A DNA stretch of 64,000 nt from Candidatus Azobacteroides pseudotrichonymphae genomovar. CFP2 (GTDB taxonomy: Bacteria; Bacteroidota; Bacteroidia; Bacteroidales; Azobacteroidaceae): assembly GCF_000010645.1 (NCBI RefSeq), contig NC_011565.1, forward strand, positions 944,001 through 1,008,000. The letters are read 5' to 3'. A program made the translations under genes and the position numbers. The notes beneath the pieces were generated by a model. The model saw only the letters and a program-made list of their open reading frames with translations, ran no database searches and was not told the origin of the DNA. Shown here in pieces: positions 1 through 11,468 of this stretch. Position 1 is the stretch's first letter; every line of letters begins with the position of its first letter.

Positions 1-317
1 AAGCCTTTAAGTTCATCTGGAAGATGTATTAATTTTTTCTCTACAACCTCATAATTGTGTATAATACTTAATTTCACACAAGGAGCGACCAACGCAATTC
101 TATTGATTTCATCTTCTTCAAAAAATTTATCAGCTATCTTCAAAATCCCTTTTGTCCCCATCTTTTCACTATTTAGACCGTATCCAATAGTTACTGCTGC
201 TTTTAATCTATCTATTTTCAAAAGAGATACTACTTTAAATAGCTGTTCAGAAGGAATATGATCTATTACAGTTCCATCTTTTAAAGCTGCAATTTGCAAT
301 TGTTCTTTACTTTCCAT
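1..317 (-). CDS. pyrI: Aspartate carbamoyltransferase regulatory chain (partial)
   Basis: The reverse strand from an ATG at 315-317 reads into the window edge, so only the first 105 codons are present. The frame contains DGTVIDHIP, then [19 protein letters not shown] and, further on, NYEVVEKK. These match the N-terminal allosteric domain of PyrI, which binds nucleotide effectors and tunes the PyrB catalytic trimer in pyrimidine synthesis. The zinc-binding C-terminal domain would lie outside the window. Its presence implies that de novo pyrimidine synthesis is kept. The identification comes from motif memory, without an alignment. Confidence 0.88.
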   Translation of the reverse strand, partial: MESKEQLQIAALKDGTVIDHIPSEQLFKVVSLLKIDRLKAAVTIGYGLNSEKMGTKGILKIADKFFEEDEINRIALVAPCVKLSIIHNYEVVEKKLIHLPDELKG

Positions 318-600
318 CAATATTTTTGCTTACTTGTTAAATCAAATAATTTTAATGCCACAAAATATTCGAACTAATAATCTACTGCTATTTTCAAAAT
401 TTCATTTTCTAATTTTTGATCAATTTTCATTATAGTTAATGGTTACCAAAATACAAACTAAAAAATTATTTGACAAATTCTTGAGAAATTTTACCCAATC
501 ATCAAAACAAAATTATTTACAATTTGAAGACTCAAAGACTAACATTTATAAAGCCTTGTAATAGGGTTTTACTAGATGGAAGATAAGGCAATAAAAATCA

Positions 601-1179
601 CTAATTTTTGATGAGTTTTATAAACTCTTCTCTTGTCTTTGCTTGATTGAAAACTCCTGTAAAATCGGAAGTAGTTGTAATTGAATTTTGTTTTTCCACT
701 CCACGCATTTGTATACACATATGTTGGGCCTCAATTACCACCATTACACCTAAAGGATTAAGAATTTCCTGAATACAGCTTTTAATCTGCGTAGTCATTC
801 GCTCTTGAATTTGCAATCGTCTAGCATAGACATCTACTACACGTGGAATTTTACTTAAACCACTTACCACATTATTAGGGATATAAGCCACATGAGCCTT
901 CCCAAAAAAAGGAAGCAAATGATGCTCACATAACGAAAAAAAATCAATATTTCTAACAATGACCATTTGCCTATAATCTTCAACAAAAATAGCTGAAGAA
1001 AGTATTTCTTCAGCACTTTGAGCATATCCTTTAGTTAAATACATTATTGATTCAACTACTCGTTTTGGAGTATTCAATAGTCCTTGACGTTTAGGGTCTT
1101 CCCCTAATAATTTTAATATCTGAGTATAGTGAAAAGCTAATTTCTCTTCCTTTCTCAATTCTTCAGCAGTCCGTTTCAT
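601..1179 (-). CDS. folE: GTP cyclohydrolase I
   Basis: The 192-residue length fits FolE, which converts GTP to 7,8-dihydroneopterin triphosphate, the first step toward folate or other pterins. The frame shows [18 protein letters not shown], with zinc ligands expected at Cys84, His87 and Cys155 (in [10 protein letters not shown]), and a C-terminal SDFTGVF. The start ATG is followed directly by the usual acidic/basic N-terminal helix. The next gene upstream on the same strand is a SPOR-domain protein and then tpiA, an order known in Bacteroides. No frameshift is seen. Confidence 0.95.
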   Translation of the reverse strand: MKRTAEELRKEEKLAFHYTQILKLLGEDPKRQGLLNTPKRVVESIMYLTKGYAQSAEEILSSAIFVEDYRQMVIVRNIDFFSLCEHHLLPFFGKAHVAYIPNNVVSGLSKIPRVVDVYARRLQIQERMTTQIKSCIQEILNPLGVMVVIEAQHMCIQMRGVEKQNSITTTSDFTGVFNQAKTREEFIKLIKN

Positions 1180-1686
1180 GTATTATTGAAGTATTACTTT
1201 AATAAAATATTACAATAATATTTTATTAAACTGTATACAAGGATTAAACATTAAACAATATTACAGCCCTTAATTTATCAATACCATCAATTCCTCCTAT
1301 ATCGGAGAGCGCGATTATTGGGTCTTCCATTATATTTGTGTTACTCTTTGCTATTTTAAAAATGCGAATAAGATAAATAGCTTCACTTTTGTCTAGCCTG
1401 ATTTTTCCTGTTACTACTGTAACAGGAAATCTCACCTCTGCCGGTTATAATTACTCAATCGCTGCCATTCAGATGATCGAAAACAATTGTTGAAATCAAA
1501 GTCATAATAGCACAGGACCAATTCGCTTGAAATATCGCCCTAGGTTCAAAATTTTCTCCGAGTACAAATAAAAACAAATGAGTAGTGATTAGTGATTTTT
1601 ATCTTCTACTTGTTCCTATCAATTAAATTAATCCTTTATTAGTTTATATGTAACTTATTATATATAAAAGTTATTACGTATACAGT
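1180..1686. other. Spacer with one doubtful short reading frame
   Basis: The minus strand has a 63-codon open frame at 1244-1435 that can only start at GTG. It reads RFPVTVVTGKIRL near its start and DPIIALSDIGGIDGIDKLR near its end. The composition is protein-like and could be the tail of a lost gene, but I do not recognise the family. A stop codon lies four codons upstream of the GTG. The rest, 1436-1686, is AT-rich and shows no gene. Treat the frame as a possible remnant only. Confidence 0.25.
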
Positions 1687-2115
1687 TTAACTATCATTAA
1701 CAATAATAACACACATTTCTTTCCCAAATTTTGGAAATTCTTTTTGCAATCGTTTCTTAAACGAATCTGCTTTATCTCTATCTGCAAAATTACCTACTAA
1801 TAGTTTCCAGTTCGGAGATTTATAAACTAAATAAGTAGGTAAACTAGGGAAAACATTCTTTATTAATGCCTGTTTAGAAGACGCTTCCACTCGTGCTTTA
1901 CATGGATCATTACTCATAAATACTTGGATACGAAATCTGGAATAGCCACTAGGAGTAGTACCAACTAAATTCATAACAGCTGAATCTGCTCTAATACAAA
2001 TAACTCCTCCAGAAGAATCAAGATTGGTTTGCAAATCATCTATAATAGAGTTTCGAGATTGCAAATAGTCGATCATAAATACCAAAAGTAGAAATAAGAA
2101 AACAACTCTATTCAT
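1687..2115 (-). CDS. SPOR-domain cell-envelope protein
   Basis: This 142-residue protein has a hydrophobic N-terminus of about 19 residues (VVFLFLLLVFMI) that would act as a signal or anchor. Its C-terminal half, from about residue 60, looks like a SPOR peptidoglycan-binding domain: FRIQVF, then YLVYKSPNWKLLVGNFADR and KKRLQKEFP. SPOR domains bind denuded glycan strands, often at division sites. It sits 21 bp from tpiA and upstream of folE on the same strand, probably in one operon. The family is recognised from the domain pattern; the specific function is unknown. Confidence 0.8.
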   Translation of the reverse strand: MNRVVFLFLLLVFMIDYLQSRNSIIDDLQTNLDSSGGVICIRADSAVMNLVGTTPSGYSRFRIQVFMSNDPCKARVEASSKQALIKNVFPSLPTYLVYKSPNWKLLVGNFADRDKADSFKKRLQKEFPKFGKEMCVIIVNDS

Positions 2116-2136
2116 AATGGGGTGGGTGGATATAGC

Positions 2137-2907
<771 letters not shown>

Positions 2908-3975
2908 TTAATAATTATATAAATAATAGTCGAGAATAGTCATAGCCGCCATAGATTCTACAATAGGTACCGCTCTTGGTAAAACACATGGGTCATGTCT
3001 CCCTTTAACTTCCAATTGAATTTCATTCCCATCTTTATCTACTGTGAGTTGTCCTTGCAACAAGGTTGCAACTGGTTTAAAAGCTACACGAAAATAAATA
3101 TCCTCTCCACTAGAAATACCTCCCTGTATTCCTCCAGAATAATTGCTTTTAGTGACAATTTTTCCATCCTTATTCCGATAATAAAGGTCATTCGCCTCTG
3201 AGCCTTTTCTATGAATTCCATTAAAACCCATCCCGTAATCAAATCCTTTGGTAGCGTTAATACTCATCATGGCATTGGAAAGAGCAGCACTCAATTTTCC
3301 AAAAACAGGATTTCCTAATCCTACAGGAACTCCGTGACAAATACATGTAATCACTCCTCCGACAGTATCGCCTCTCAATCTAACACTTTGGATCAATGCT
3401 ATCATTTGTTTAGCAATTTCCAAATCAGGGCAACGAACCGCTGTTTTTTCAATATTACTAAAATCAACTTGTATATAAGATTTACTCAAGCAAATATCAC
3501 CTACCTGTGAAACGTAGGCTGTAATTTTTATTCCTTTTTTTTGAAGAATTAACTTAGCAATAGCTCCTGCAACAACCCTTGCTATTGTCTCCCGAGCAGA
3601 TGAACGTCCTCCTCCTCTATGATCATAATGTCTATATTTTTGAAAATAAGTATAATCGGCATGAGAAGGTCGAAAAACATTTTTCAAACTATCATAGTCC
3701 GAAGAATGTTGATTATTGTTCCAAACAATAAAACCAATAGGTGTTCCAATTGTTTTTCCTTCATATATGCCAGATAAAAACTCAACTTTATCTGATTCAT
3801 TTCGCGAAGTAGTTAGTTCGGATTGCCCTGGCCTACGTTTATCTAATTCACCTTGAACAAACTCCATATCTAATACAATGCCAGCGGGACATCCATCTAT
3901 TACCCCTCCAATAGCAGTGCCATGAGATTCTCCAAAAGAAGTCAATTTGAATATATTTCCAAAAGTATTCACCAA
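2908..3975 (-). CDS. aroC: Chorismate synthase
   Basis: AroC converts 5-enolpyruvylshikimate 3-phosphate to chorismate with reduced FMN, the last common step of aromatic amino-acid and folate precursor synthesis. The 355-residue frame begins [17 protein letters not shown], has RPGQSELTT and the signature [14 protein letters not shown], and ends with [16 protein letters not shown]. Length and motifs are typical. It probably shares a transcript with tpiA, which starts 15 bp downstream. Retention of aroC fits a symbiont that still makes aromatic compounds. Confidence 0.96.
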   Translation of the reverse strand: MVNTFGNIFKLTSFGESHGTAIGGVIDGCPAGIVLDMEFVQGELDKRRPGQSELTTSRNESDKVEFLSGIYEGKTIGTPIGFIVWNNNQHSSDYDSLKNVFRPSHADYTYFQKYRHYDHRGGGRSSARETIARVVAGAIAKLILQKKGIKITAYVSQVGDICLSKSYIQVDFSNIEKTAVRCPDLEIAKQMIALIQSVRLRGDTVGGVITCICHGVPVGLGNPVFGKLSAALSNAMMSINATKGFDYGMGFNGIHRKGSEANDLYYRNKDGKIVTKSNYSGGIQGGISSGEDIYFRVAFKPVATLLQGQLTVDKDGNEIQLEVKGRHDPCVLPRAVPIVESMAAMTILDYYLYNY

Positions 3976-4021
3976 ATACTAATAATAACTACATTTTATA
4001 TATACCAAAAATAACCAATAA

Positions 4022-5197
4022 TTAACCACTCTTCAATGCATTTTTTAAATTATTAAGAGCCTCAATCAAAATACTTTGCGGACATCCTACATTCATTCGC
4101 ATGAATCCAATTCCTTCCTTTCCAAATACCTCTCCATCATTTAAGGCCAAATTAGCTTTCTCTATGAATAAATTATTTAATTCTTTCTGACTTAATCTTA
4201 ATTCCCGACAATCTAGCCAAACCAAAAAAGATGCTTCAGGCATAAACATTTTTACAATAGGAATATACTTTTTCAAAAAGGAATCAACAATTCTTATATT
4301 ATTTTCTATATACTGAAGCATTTGCCTTTTCCATTCCGAACCATTGACATAAGCAGCCTGAGTTGCTGAATAAGAAAAAATAGTTCCTTCATCTAACCCA
4401 CAAGCACGAAGAAAAGAGTAAAAAATATTTCGAACTTCTTTGTTTAGTACAATGGCGTACGAACTTACTATTCCAGCGAGATTAAAAGTTTTAGTTGGAG
4501 CCATAAATGTAATACTATTTTGTTCTGCATGTTTGGAAACCAGAGCAAAAGGTGTATGTCTATGTCCAAATATCGCCATATCAGAATGTATCTCATCGGA
4601 GATTACAAGAATGTTTTTCTCGAAACAAATTTCTGCCAATTCTTCTAAAATTTCTTGCTTCCATGAAATTCCTATCGGATTATGAGGATTAGATAATATC
4701 AATAAGCGACAATTTTTATCAATTATCTTTCGCAAACCATCTAAATCCATGCGGTATTTCCCATCCTCCTCTATCAAGGGATTATTAACTACCTGCCGAT
4801 TGTGCATTTGCGTAACTAAACGAAATGGGTAATACACTGGTGGTTGTATAATAACTTTATCTTTTGGATTAGTAAAATTAATTATTGCAAAGGCAATTCC
4901 CTTCATTACTCCGGGTATGAAAGAAAACCATTCTCTCTCAATTAACCAATGATGATGTTCCAATATCCAATCTTTTACAGATAAAAAATATTTTTCTGGG
5001 AAGATAGTGTATCCGAAAATTCCTTGCTTACAACAATCTATAAGTGCATCAATAATAAAATCTCCACATCTGAAATCCATATCGGCAACCCAAAGTGAAA
5101 TCAGATCTGTCTTTCCAAAACGCTCCTGTAGTGCATCCGTCTTTAATGCACCTGTCCCCTTACGCTCTATTTTTTCATCAAAATTATACTGTACCAT
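4022..5197 (-). CDS. MalY/PatB-type PLP-dependent C-S lyase or aminotransferase
   Basis: This is a fold-type I PLP enzyme of about 391 residues. An ATG at 5222-5224 is possible, but the Met nine codons inside (MVQYNFDEKIERKGTGALK) matches the usual start of PatB/MalY proteins, so I use it. Visible motifs are LWVADMDFR, SNPHNPIGISW, SDEIHSDM and APTKTFNLAG, whose lysine binds PLP. PatB-type enzymes cleave cystathionine or cysteine C-S bonds, and some act as aminotransferases. The substrate cannot be told from sequence. It lies 46 bp upstream of aroC on the same strand. Confidence 0.85.
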   Translation of the reverse strand: MVQYNFDEKIERKGTGALKTDALQERFGKTDLISLWVADMDFRCGDFIIDALIDCCKQGIFGYTIFPEKYFLSVKDWILEHHHWLIEREWFSFIPGVMKGIAFAIINFTNPKDKVIIQPPVYYPFRLVTQMHNRQVVNNPLIEEDGKYRMDLDGLRKIIDKNCRLLILSNPHNPIGISWKQEILEELAEICFEKNILVISDEIHSDMAIFGHRHTPFALVSKHAEQNSITFMAPTKTFNLAGIVSSYAIVLNKEVRNIFYSFLRACGLDEGTIFSYSATQAAYVNGSEWKRQMLQYIENNIRIVDSFLKKYIPIVKMFMPEASFLVWLDCRELRLSQKELNNLFIEKANLALNDGEVFGKEGIGFMRMNVGCPQSILIEALNNLKNALKSG

Positions 5198-5698
5198 AAT
5201 TTCAATATTTACTGAATTTTTCAAAATTGTTAGGTGAGGTTCATCTTCTATTTTGTTTAAACTCTTTCTTTAAGTGTACACGTTTTTATCTTTACTTGGC
5301 AGCAAAATAAAACCCTTTCAATGTTTTTGCTAAAATAGATGCTGCAGAGGACAAGAAAATAACAACTCCAGAAAAAAACAATCATGGTAAGACAACTTCA
5401 TCCAGTTTCATCACAGCTAGCTTCAGTTGAACTACTATCTACTATCCAAATATGGCTTAACAACTCCCATACAATTCATATCAAAAAACGCTTAAAAATA
5501 ACACCTTTTTTTGAAAATTTATTAATTGTATGTTCCGAAACAATATCTACTTTTGTAAGATACCCTGTTGGGGCAATTGATTTTTTACTATAACCCAAAT
5601 AACCCAAAATAAGCAGTATTCACTAACCGGTGAAAAGTTGGTCAACAAGGAGAAATAATCACAATTTACACTGTTAATCAATTGAAAAACAAGCAATT
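5198..5698. other. Intergenic region between divergent lyase and thr operon
   Basis: About 500 bp separate the divergently transcribed lyase and thrA genes, so promoters for both should lie here. I looked for a threonine-rich leader peptide typical of thr attenuators and did not find one. The plus-strand open frame at 5384-5593 has no recognisable features and is probably chance. No tRNA or clear hairpin terminator is visible. Confidence 0.4.
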
Positions 5699-8146
5699 AT
5701 GAAAGTATTGAAGTTTGGAGGAACATCTATAAGTTGTGAGCAGAATATTTTAAACGTAAAGAAAATAATAGAATCAATAGACGAACCTGTTATAGTAGTT
5801 TTATCTGCATTAGGAGGAATTACAGACCAATTAATAACCACTGCTAATATGGCTTCAGTAGGCGACAATGAATACGAAGAAGAACTATCCAAAATAACCG
5901 CTCGACATCTGAATCTTATCGAAGGAGTAATTTCTTGTTCTCAACTCTGTGCGGTAGAAGTACAGAACAAAGTAGTTCATTTACTAAATGAACTACTTAA
6001 CATACTCAAAGGAGTATATCTTATCAAAGATTTATCAATTAAAACTTCTGACGCAATTGTGAGTTATGGAGAACGTATATCTTCTCTAATTTTATCATAT
6101 GTAATAAAAGAAGCTAAACTATTTGATTCACGCAAATTCATTAAAACAGAAAAACATTTCAACAAACATATTGTAGATTTCGAATTAACTAATTGGTTAA
6201 TCAAAAATACTTTTGTTCCATTACCAAAAATATCGTTAGTACCCGGCTTTATCTCTTCCGATAAAGAAACTAATGAAGTAACCAATTTAGGCCGTGGAGG
6301 TTCGGACTACACAGCTTCTATCTTGACTGCTGCCCTCGATGCTTCTGTTTTAGAGATATGGACAGATGTAGATGGATTTATGACTGCTGATCCAAAGGCA
6401 ATTAGTTCTACCTATGTAATAGAACACCTTACATTCAATGAAGCAATAGAATTATGTAACTACGGAGCTAAACTGATTTATCCTCCTACAATTTATCCTG
6501 TATATCACAAAAACATTCCAATTCGAATTCTTAATACTTTTAATCCAAATACATCAGGAACTTACATTTCCAACGAACAAAATTCAACTGTAAGTGGTAA
6601 ATCTTTGATAAAAGGGATATCATCAATAGATGATACTTGTTTGGTTACCGTGCAAGGCTTGGGAATGATAGGTATTATTGGCATTAACTACAGGATATTC
6701 AAAACATTAGCTGATAATGATATCAGTGTATTTATGATATCTCAAGCAAGCTCAGAGAATAATACTTCTTTCGCCGTTCGCAATGCAGATGCTGACCTTG
6801 CCGTGAAAGCATTAAAAGAGGAGTTTGCATTGGAACTTGAACAAGGAGAAATAAGCGACATAAAAGCTGAAAAAGAATTGGCTACTGTCGCAATCGTTGG
6901 CGAAAACATGAAACGAACACCAGGCATTGCAGGCAAGCTATTTGGAACATTAGGACGTGCAGGTATCAGTGTAATTGCTTGTGCCCAAGGTGCTTCTGAA
7001 ACTAATATTTCTTTTGTTATCAAATTACAATTTTTACGCAAAGCTCTTAATTCCATTCACGATTCTTTCTTCCTGTCCGAATATAAAGTATTAAATCTTT
7101 TTATCATAGGTGTAGGAACAGTAGGTGGAAAACTGTTAGAACAGATTCGTATTCAACAGATAACCTTAATGGAACAAAACAGTTTGAATCTACGCGTAGT
7201 AGGCATTGCTAATTCCAAAAAATGTTTGTTCTGTAAAGAAGGACTTAATCTTGATACCTGTATATCAGAATTAAAAGAAAATGGAGAAGATAACTCCCCT
7301 AACCACTTGCGCAAAGAAATCCTAAAATTGAATATATTTAATTCTGTGTTCGTAGATTGCACCGCTAGCAAAGATATTGCAGGACTCTATGCATCCTTAT
7401 TAAAAAATAATATTTCAGTAGTTGCTGCAAACAAGATCGCAACGTCATCCAAATACAATGACTATTTAAATTTGAAAGAAACAGCTCGTCAACGAGATAT
7501 AAAATTCCTATTCGAAACAAATGTAGGAGCTGGATTGCCAATAATCAATACAATAAACAATTTGATAAATAGTGGTGATCGCATTCTGCGAATGGAAGCC
7601 GTCTTATCTGGAACTCTTAATTTTATCTTCAATACTTTGAGTGCAGAAATTCCATTCAGTAAAGCCATCCGTATGGCAGAAGAAGCTCATTATTCTGAAC
7701 CAGATCCTCGTATAGATTTAAGTGGTAGTGATGTGATCCGCAAACTCGTTATTCTTACACGAGAAGCTGGCTACAAGGTAGAACAAGAAGATGTCCGAAC
7801 CAATTTATTTATCCCTAAAAAATACTTTGAAAGTTCATTGGATGATTTCTGGAAAAATATTAAAGAATTAGATGCAGAATTTGAAACCATGAGACAACAA
7901 GTAGCATCTGAAAAAAAACGCATTCGATTAGTTGCAAAAATGGAAAAAGGCAAATGCGAAATTGGACTACAAAAAGTAGATAATCATCACCCTTTTTATG
8001 AATTAGAAGGAAGTAATAACATTATCATGATTTCCACCAAAAGATACAATGACTACCCAATGATTATTAAAGGTTATGGTGCAGGTGATGATGTAACTGC
8101 TGCAGGAATATTTGCAGATATTATCTCCATAGCAAACATACGTTGA
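5699..8146 (+). CDS. thrA: Bifunctional aspartokinase / homoserine dehydrogenase
   Basis: ThrA carries out the first and third steps from aspartate to threonine. The 815 residues split into an aspartokinase domain (KFGGTS at 5-10, GRGGSDYTA near 200), two ACT-like regulatory repeats at roughly 310-455, and a homoserine dehydrogenase domain from about 460 (FIIGVGTVGGKLLEQIR for NAD(P) binding, then YSEPDPRIDLSGSDV). Length matches the enterobacterial/Bacteroides fused type. It is the first gene of a plus-strand thr cluster and appears intact. The ACT repeats suggest threonine feedback, which is known for the family but not tested here. Confidence 0.96.
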   Translation: MKVLKFGGTSISCEQNILNVKKIIESIDEPVIVVLSALGGITDQLITTANMASVGDNEYEEELSKITARHLNLIEGVISCSQLCAVEVQNKVVHLLNELLNILKGVYLIKDLSIKTSDAIVSYGERISSLILSYVIKEAKLFDSRKFIKTEKHFNKHIVDFELTNWLIKNTFVPLPKISLVPGFISSDKETNEVTNLGRGGSDYTASILTAALDASVLEIWTDVDGFMTADPKAISSTYVIEHLTFNEAIELCNYGAKLIYPPTIYPVYHKNIPIRILNTFNPNTSGTYISNEQNSTVSGKSLIKGISSIDDTCLVTVQGLGMIGIIGINYRIFKTLADNDISVFMISQASSENNTSFAVRNADADLAVKALKEEFALELEQGEISDIKAEKELATVAIVGENMKRTPGIAGKLFGTLGRAGISVIACAQGASETNISFVIKLQFLRKALNSIHDSFFLSEYKVLNLFIIGVGTVGGKLLEQIRIQQITLMEQNSLNLRVVGIANSKKCLFCKEGLNLDTCISELKENGEDNSPNHLRKEILKLNIFNSVFVDCTASKDIAGLYASLLKNNISVVAANKIATSSKYNDYLNLKETARQRDIKFLFETNVGAGLPIINTINNLINSGDRILRMEAVLSGTLNFIFNTLSAEIPFSKAIRMAEEAHYSEPDPRIDLSGSDVIRKLVILTREAGYKVEQEDVRTNLFIPKKYFESSLDDFWKNIKELDAEFETMRQQVASEKKRIRLVAKMEKGKCEIGLQKVDNHHPFYELEGSNNIIMISTKRYNDYPMIIKGYGAGDDVTAAGIFADIISIANIR

Positions 8147-8291
8147 AAGCTTTGCCAAACACTATTAAAAAATAAAAAACTATTAATACTTCATTTTACA
8201 ACCAACTAAAATAGCTATTTCACTTACACCTTACATCAACAAAGTAATTCGTATCGTAACAAAAAACTAAAAAAGTATATTATTGTAAATA

Positions 8292-9500
8292 ATGAAAAGT
8301 ATTATTATAATAGGAGATGGAATGGCAGACGAACCTATAGATATATTGGGAGGGAAAACACCACTGCAATATGCTCATACACCTTATATGGATAAAATGG
8401 CAAAACAAGGCATTACAGGAAGATTACAAACAATACCTAAGGGTTTCCATCCTGGAAGTGAAATAGCCAATCTTTCTATACTTGGATACAATTTATCACA
8501 AATATATGAAGGACGAGGTGTACTAGAGGCTGCTAGTATGAGCATTACATTGCAACCTAATGAACTAGCAATGCGGTGTAACTTAATATGTATAGATAAT
8601 AATCTAATAAAAAATCATTCGAGTGGACACATTGATACTAAAGAGGCAGATATTCTAATCCGTTTTCTGAATAAAAAATTAGGCTCAAAACAAATAAAAT
8701 TTTATACAGGTGTTTCATACCGCCATCTTCTACTAATTAAAGGTGGGAATAAATACTTGAAATGCACTCCTCCTCACGATGTGCCATTACACCCTTTTCA
8801 TTCATTGATGGTAGAAGCAATGGTACCGGAAGCTGAAGAAACTGCCACTTTGATTAACAATATGATACTTCATTCGCAAAAATTACTAAAAAATCACCCA
8901 ATAAATCAACAACGGGAAATTGTAAGTAAAGATCCTGCTAATAGTATTTGGCCATGGTCGCCAGGGTACAGACCGGTAATGAAAACAATGCAAGAAATGT
9001 ATGGATTTAAAAAAGGTGCTGTGATATCAGCTGTAGATCTAATTCACGGTATTGGAATTTATTCCGGATTAAAAAATATTTTTGTTAAAGGTGCTACAGG
9101 ACTTTATAACACCAATTACGAAGGGAAAGCCAAGGCTGCTATAGAAGCACTTAAAACAAACGACTTTGTTTACCTTCATGTAGAAGCTAGCGATGAAGCA
9201 GGACATGAAGGTAACGTTATGTTAAAAGTAAAAACGATAGAGGACATAGATAATCGCATTGTACGCCCAATTTATGAAACATTGCAACAATATGACAATT
9301 TAACAGCTATCGGTATCCTTCCTGACCATCCAACCCCTTGTGCTATTCGCACTCATACCAATAAACCTGTTCCTTTTCTTATCTATAAACGTGGGAATCA
9401 ACCGGATTCTGTCGAAAAGTTCGATGAATTTTCTGTAGAAAATGGTGCCTTTGGTATATTAGAAGGTAATTCTTTTATCAAAGAATTATTTAAAGCATGA
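8292..9500 (+). CDS. Phosphoglycerate-mutase-fold protein, proposed homoserine kinase
   Basis: The 402 residues belong to the alkaline-phosphatase-like ApgM group: GDGMADEPIDILGGKTPLQ at the N-terminus, FHPGSEIANLSILGYN, and DHPTPCAIRTHTNKPVPF near the C-terminus. Family TIGR02535 is described as a proposed homoserine kinase because it sits between thrA and thrC in genomes lacking a GHMP-type ThrB. The same position here, with no other ThrB in the window, supports that role. The alternative is a cofactor-independent phosphoglycerate mutase. It starts 145 bp after thrA and looks intact. Confidence 0.85.
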   Translation: MKSIIIIGDGMADEPIDILGGKTPLQYAHTPYMDKMAKQGITGRLQTIPKGFHPGSEIANLSILGYNLSQIYEGRGVLEAASMSITLQPNELAMRCNLICIDNNLIKNHSSGHIDTKEADILIRFLNKKLGSKQIKFYTGVSYRHLLLIKGGNKYLKCTPPHDVPLHPFHSLMVEAMVPEAEETATLINNMILHSQKLLKNHPINQQREIVSKDPANSIWPWSPGYRPVMKTMQEMYGFKKGAVISAVDLIHGIGIYSGLKNIFVKGATGLYNTNYEGKAKAAIEALKTNDFVYLHVEASDEAGHEGNVMLKVKTIEDIDNRIVRPIYETLQQYDNLTAIGILPDHPTPCAIRTHTNKPVPFLIYKRGNQPDSVEKFDEFSVENGAFGILEGNSFIKELFKA

Positions 9501-9602
9501 AATAATTTTCGTGATTACACAAAGCTTCCTGTACCTACTACAGGTGACAGACAAATTAAACCAATATTATAAAGCGTATAATAAAAATTATAATACATGA
9601 AG

Positions 9603-10916
9603 ATGAAATATTATAGCACGAATAAACAAGCTCCTCTTGCTTCACTGCAGCAAGCAGTAATAAAAGGATTAGCAGAAGACAAAGGATTATATATGCCAGA
9701 AAATATTACTGCGTTAGATAGTCATATAATAAGCAGTATGAAAAATATGAACCTCCAACAAATAGGGAATATAATAGCACAGTCTTTTTTCGGCGATAGC
9801 ATAGAAGCTGACGTTTTGAACAACATTGTAAATGAAACACTTCAATTCGATATACCTCTCATAAATCTACATGACAATATATATAGCCTTGAGCTTTTTC
9901 ATGGACCTACACTAGCATTCAAAGATGTAGGTGCCAGGTTCATGGCACGTTTACTCAAATACTTTATCAAAAAAAAAGGAATAAAAGATATAAATGTATT
10001 AGTTGCTACATCGGGAGATACAGGGAGCGCCGTAGCAAACGGATTTTTTGGTGTAAAAGGTATTAACGTATATATCCTCTATCCTAAAAAAAAAGTAAGT
10101 GATATACAAGAATATCAATTTACTACACTAGGGGAAAATATTTTTGCATTAGAAATAAACGGGACTTTTGATGACTGCCAAACACTTGTAAAAAGTGCTT
10201 TTATGGATAAAGAACTAAACTCAAAGAAATGTTTAACATCTGCGAATTCTATCAATATAGCACGCTTTCTTCCCCAATCTTTTTATTATTTTTATGCTTA
10301 TGCTCAATTAGACAAAATAAATAAAGCAAAGAAACTAGTAGTTAGTGTTCCTTGTGGAAATTTAGGGAACCTTTGTGCCGGGCTAGTAGCCCATAAAATG
10401 GGGCTACCTATTGAACATTTCATTGCCGCTAATAATAAAAATAATGTATTTTCCAACTATCTAAAAACAGGTGTATTTATTCCAAAACCATCTGTTAGTA
10501 CCTATGCTAATGCCATGGATGTAGGAAATCCAAGTAATTTTGAACGTATTACAGATTTATTTAGCATCTATTCTAGCCCTTATCAAGCTATTACTAAACA
10601 AATTTCTGGACATAGTTACAATGATACACGTGTTGCCAAAACAATGCAACATGTGTATGGTACATATAACTATATACTTGATCCACACGGAGCTATTGCT
10701 TATCAAGCTTTAATAGAAGATGAATCTCTCAAGATCGACAAAAGTGGTGTTTTTTTAGAAACTGCACATCCAGCCAAATTTAAAAACATTGTAGATGATA
10801 TACTAGGAATTGATATAAATGTTCCTGATGCATTACAAACCTTCATGAGGGGTAAAAAACAAAGTATTGAATTAGAAAAAGATTTCACTGAGTTTAAAAA
10901 CTATCTCTTACATTAA
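9603..10916 (+). CDS. thrC: Threonine synthase
   Basis: ThrC converts O-phosphohomoserine to threonine with PLP. The family start MKYYSTNKQAP fits the ATG at 9603; an ATG at 9597 would add two residues. Visible motifs are ELFHGPTLAFKDVGARFMA, with the PLP lysine in FKD, VATSGDTGSAVANGF, and VSVPCGNLGNLCAG for phosphate binding. The length of 437 residues is normal. It closes the thrA / putative homoserine kinase / thrC set and appears functional. Confidence 0.96.
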   Translation: MKYYSTNKQAPLASLQQAVIKGLAEDKGLYMPENITALDSHIISSMKNMNLQQIGNIIAQSFFGDSIEADVLNNIVNETLQFDIPLINLHDNIYSLELFHGPTLAFKDVGARFMARLLKYFIKKKGIKDINVLVATSGDTGSAVANGFFGVKGINVYILYPKKKVSDIQEYQFTTLGENIFALEINGTFDDCQTLVKSAFMDKELNSKKCLTSANSINIARFLPQSFYYFYAYAQLDKINKAKKLVVSVPCGNLGNLCAGLVAHKMGLPIEHFIAANNKNNVFSNYLKTGVFIPKPSVSTYANAMDVGNPSNFERITDLFSIYSSPYQAITKQISGHSYNDTRVAKTMQHVYGTYNYILDPHGAIAYQALIEDESLKIDKSGVFLETAHPAKFKNIVDDILGIDINVPDALQTFMRGKKQSIELEKDFTEFKNYLLH

Positions 10917-11468
10917 CAATAAATAGTAAGAAGGATTCACAGAGCATTTTATACTTCAATTGCAAATTGAATTTTTATTTTTTTTGTAAACTGACACATT
11001 GAATGACTTCCATCCTTCGGTGTATTTTTGATTGCCAAGGAATTCTTTTAGAGACAATGGCTATTTTGCGAGAGACATCTTCTCATTTGCTGGCTACAAA
11101 ACGTAAGGGGGTATGTTTTCTTGTTTTTTAAGTTTTACTATGTTTTTATTTATAAATCAGATGATTCAACTATACTTGATTTTCATATATAAAAATCATT
11201 ACAAGTGATTTTTATATATAATTCCAATCGAACTCTTAAATGAAAGAATCACACCCCATTCCACTTCTTCCCAAGCTAACTACTACGAGTATCAGGAAAG
11301 CAAAAGATAAAAGTAGTTTTTTATACTGTTTGGAGTTTTTATTTGCTTATTAGAATTCCCACACATATCGTTTATTCAATTAGTATTTCCAATGAAATCA
11401 ACAACATATCAACTATCCAATTTAATTTTTCATATGATAGAAATCTACAAAAAACCATGTAAACAACT
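10917..11468. other. Intergenic region after thrC
   Basis: About 550 bp without a supported gene. It holds the perfect inverted repeat at 11185-11219 listed separately. A short stretch near 11055-11110 reads in a protein-like way but is under 30 codons and unrecognised. Promoters of the following fusion gene are expected before 11469. Confidence 0.4.
11185..11219. terminator. AT-rich perfect hairpin downstream of the thr operon
   Basis: A 14-bp perfect inverted repeat (arms 11185-11198 and 11206-11219) encloses a 7-nt loop (ttacaag). It lies about 270 bp after thrC. It has no separate T-run, so it may end transcription weakly or serve another purpose. Confidence 0.45.

Noticed and set aside
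55..261. Plus-strand frame at the window start
   Set aside because: It is the complement of the clear pyrI frame and has no domain of its own.
5384..5593. Open frame upstream of thrA as a possible thr leader peptide
   Set aside because: It is 69 codons long, not threonine-rich, and no attenuator hairpins follow, so a leader role is not supported.
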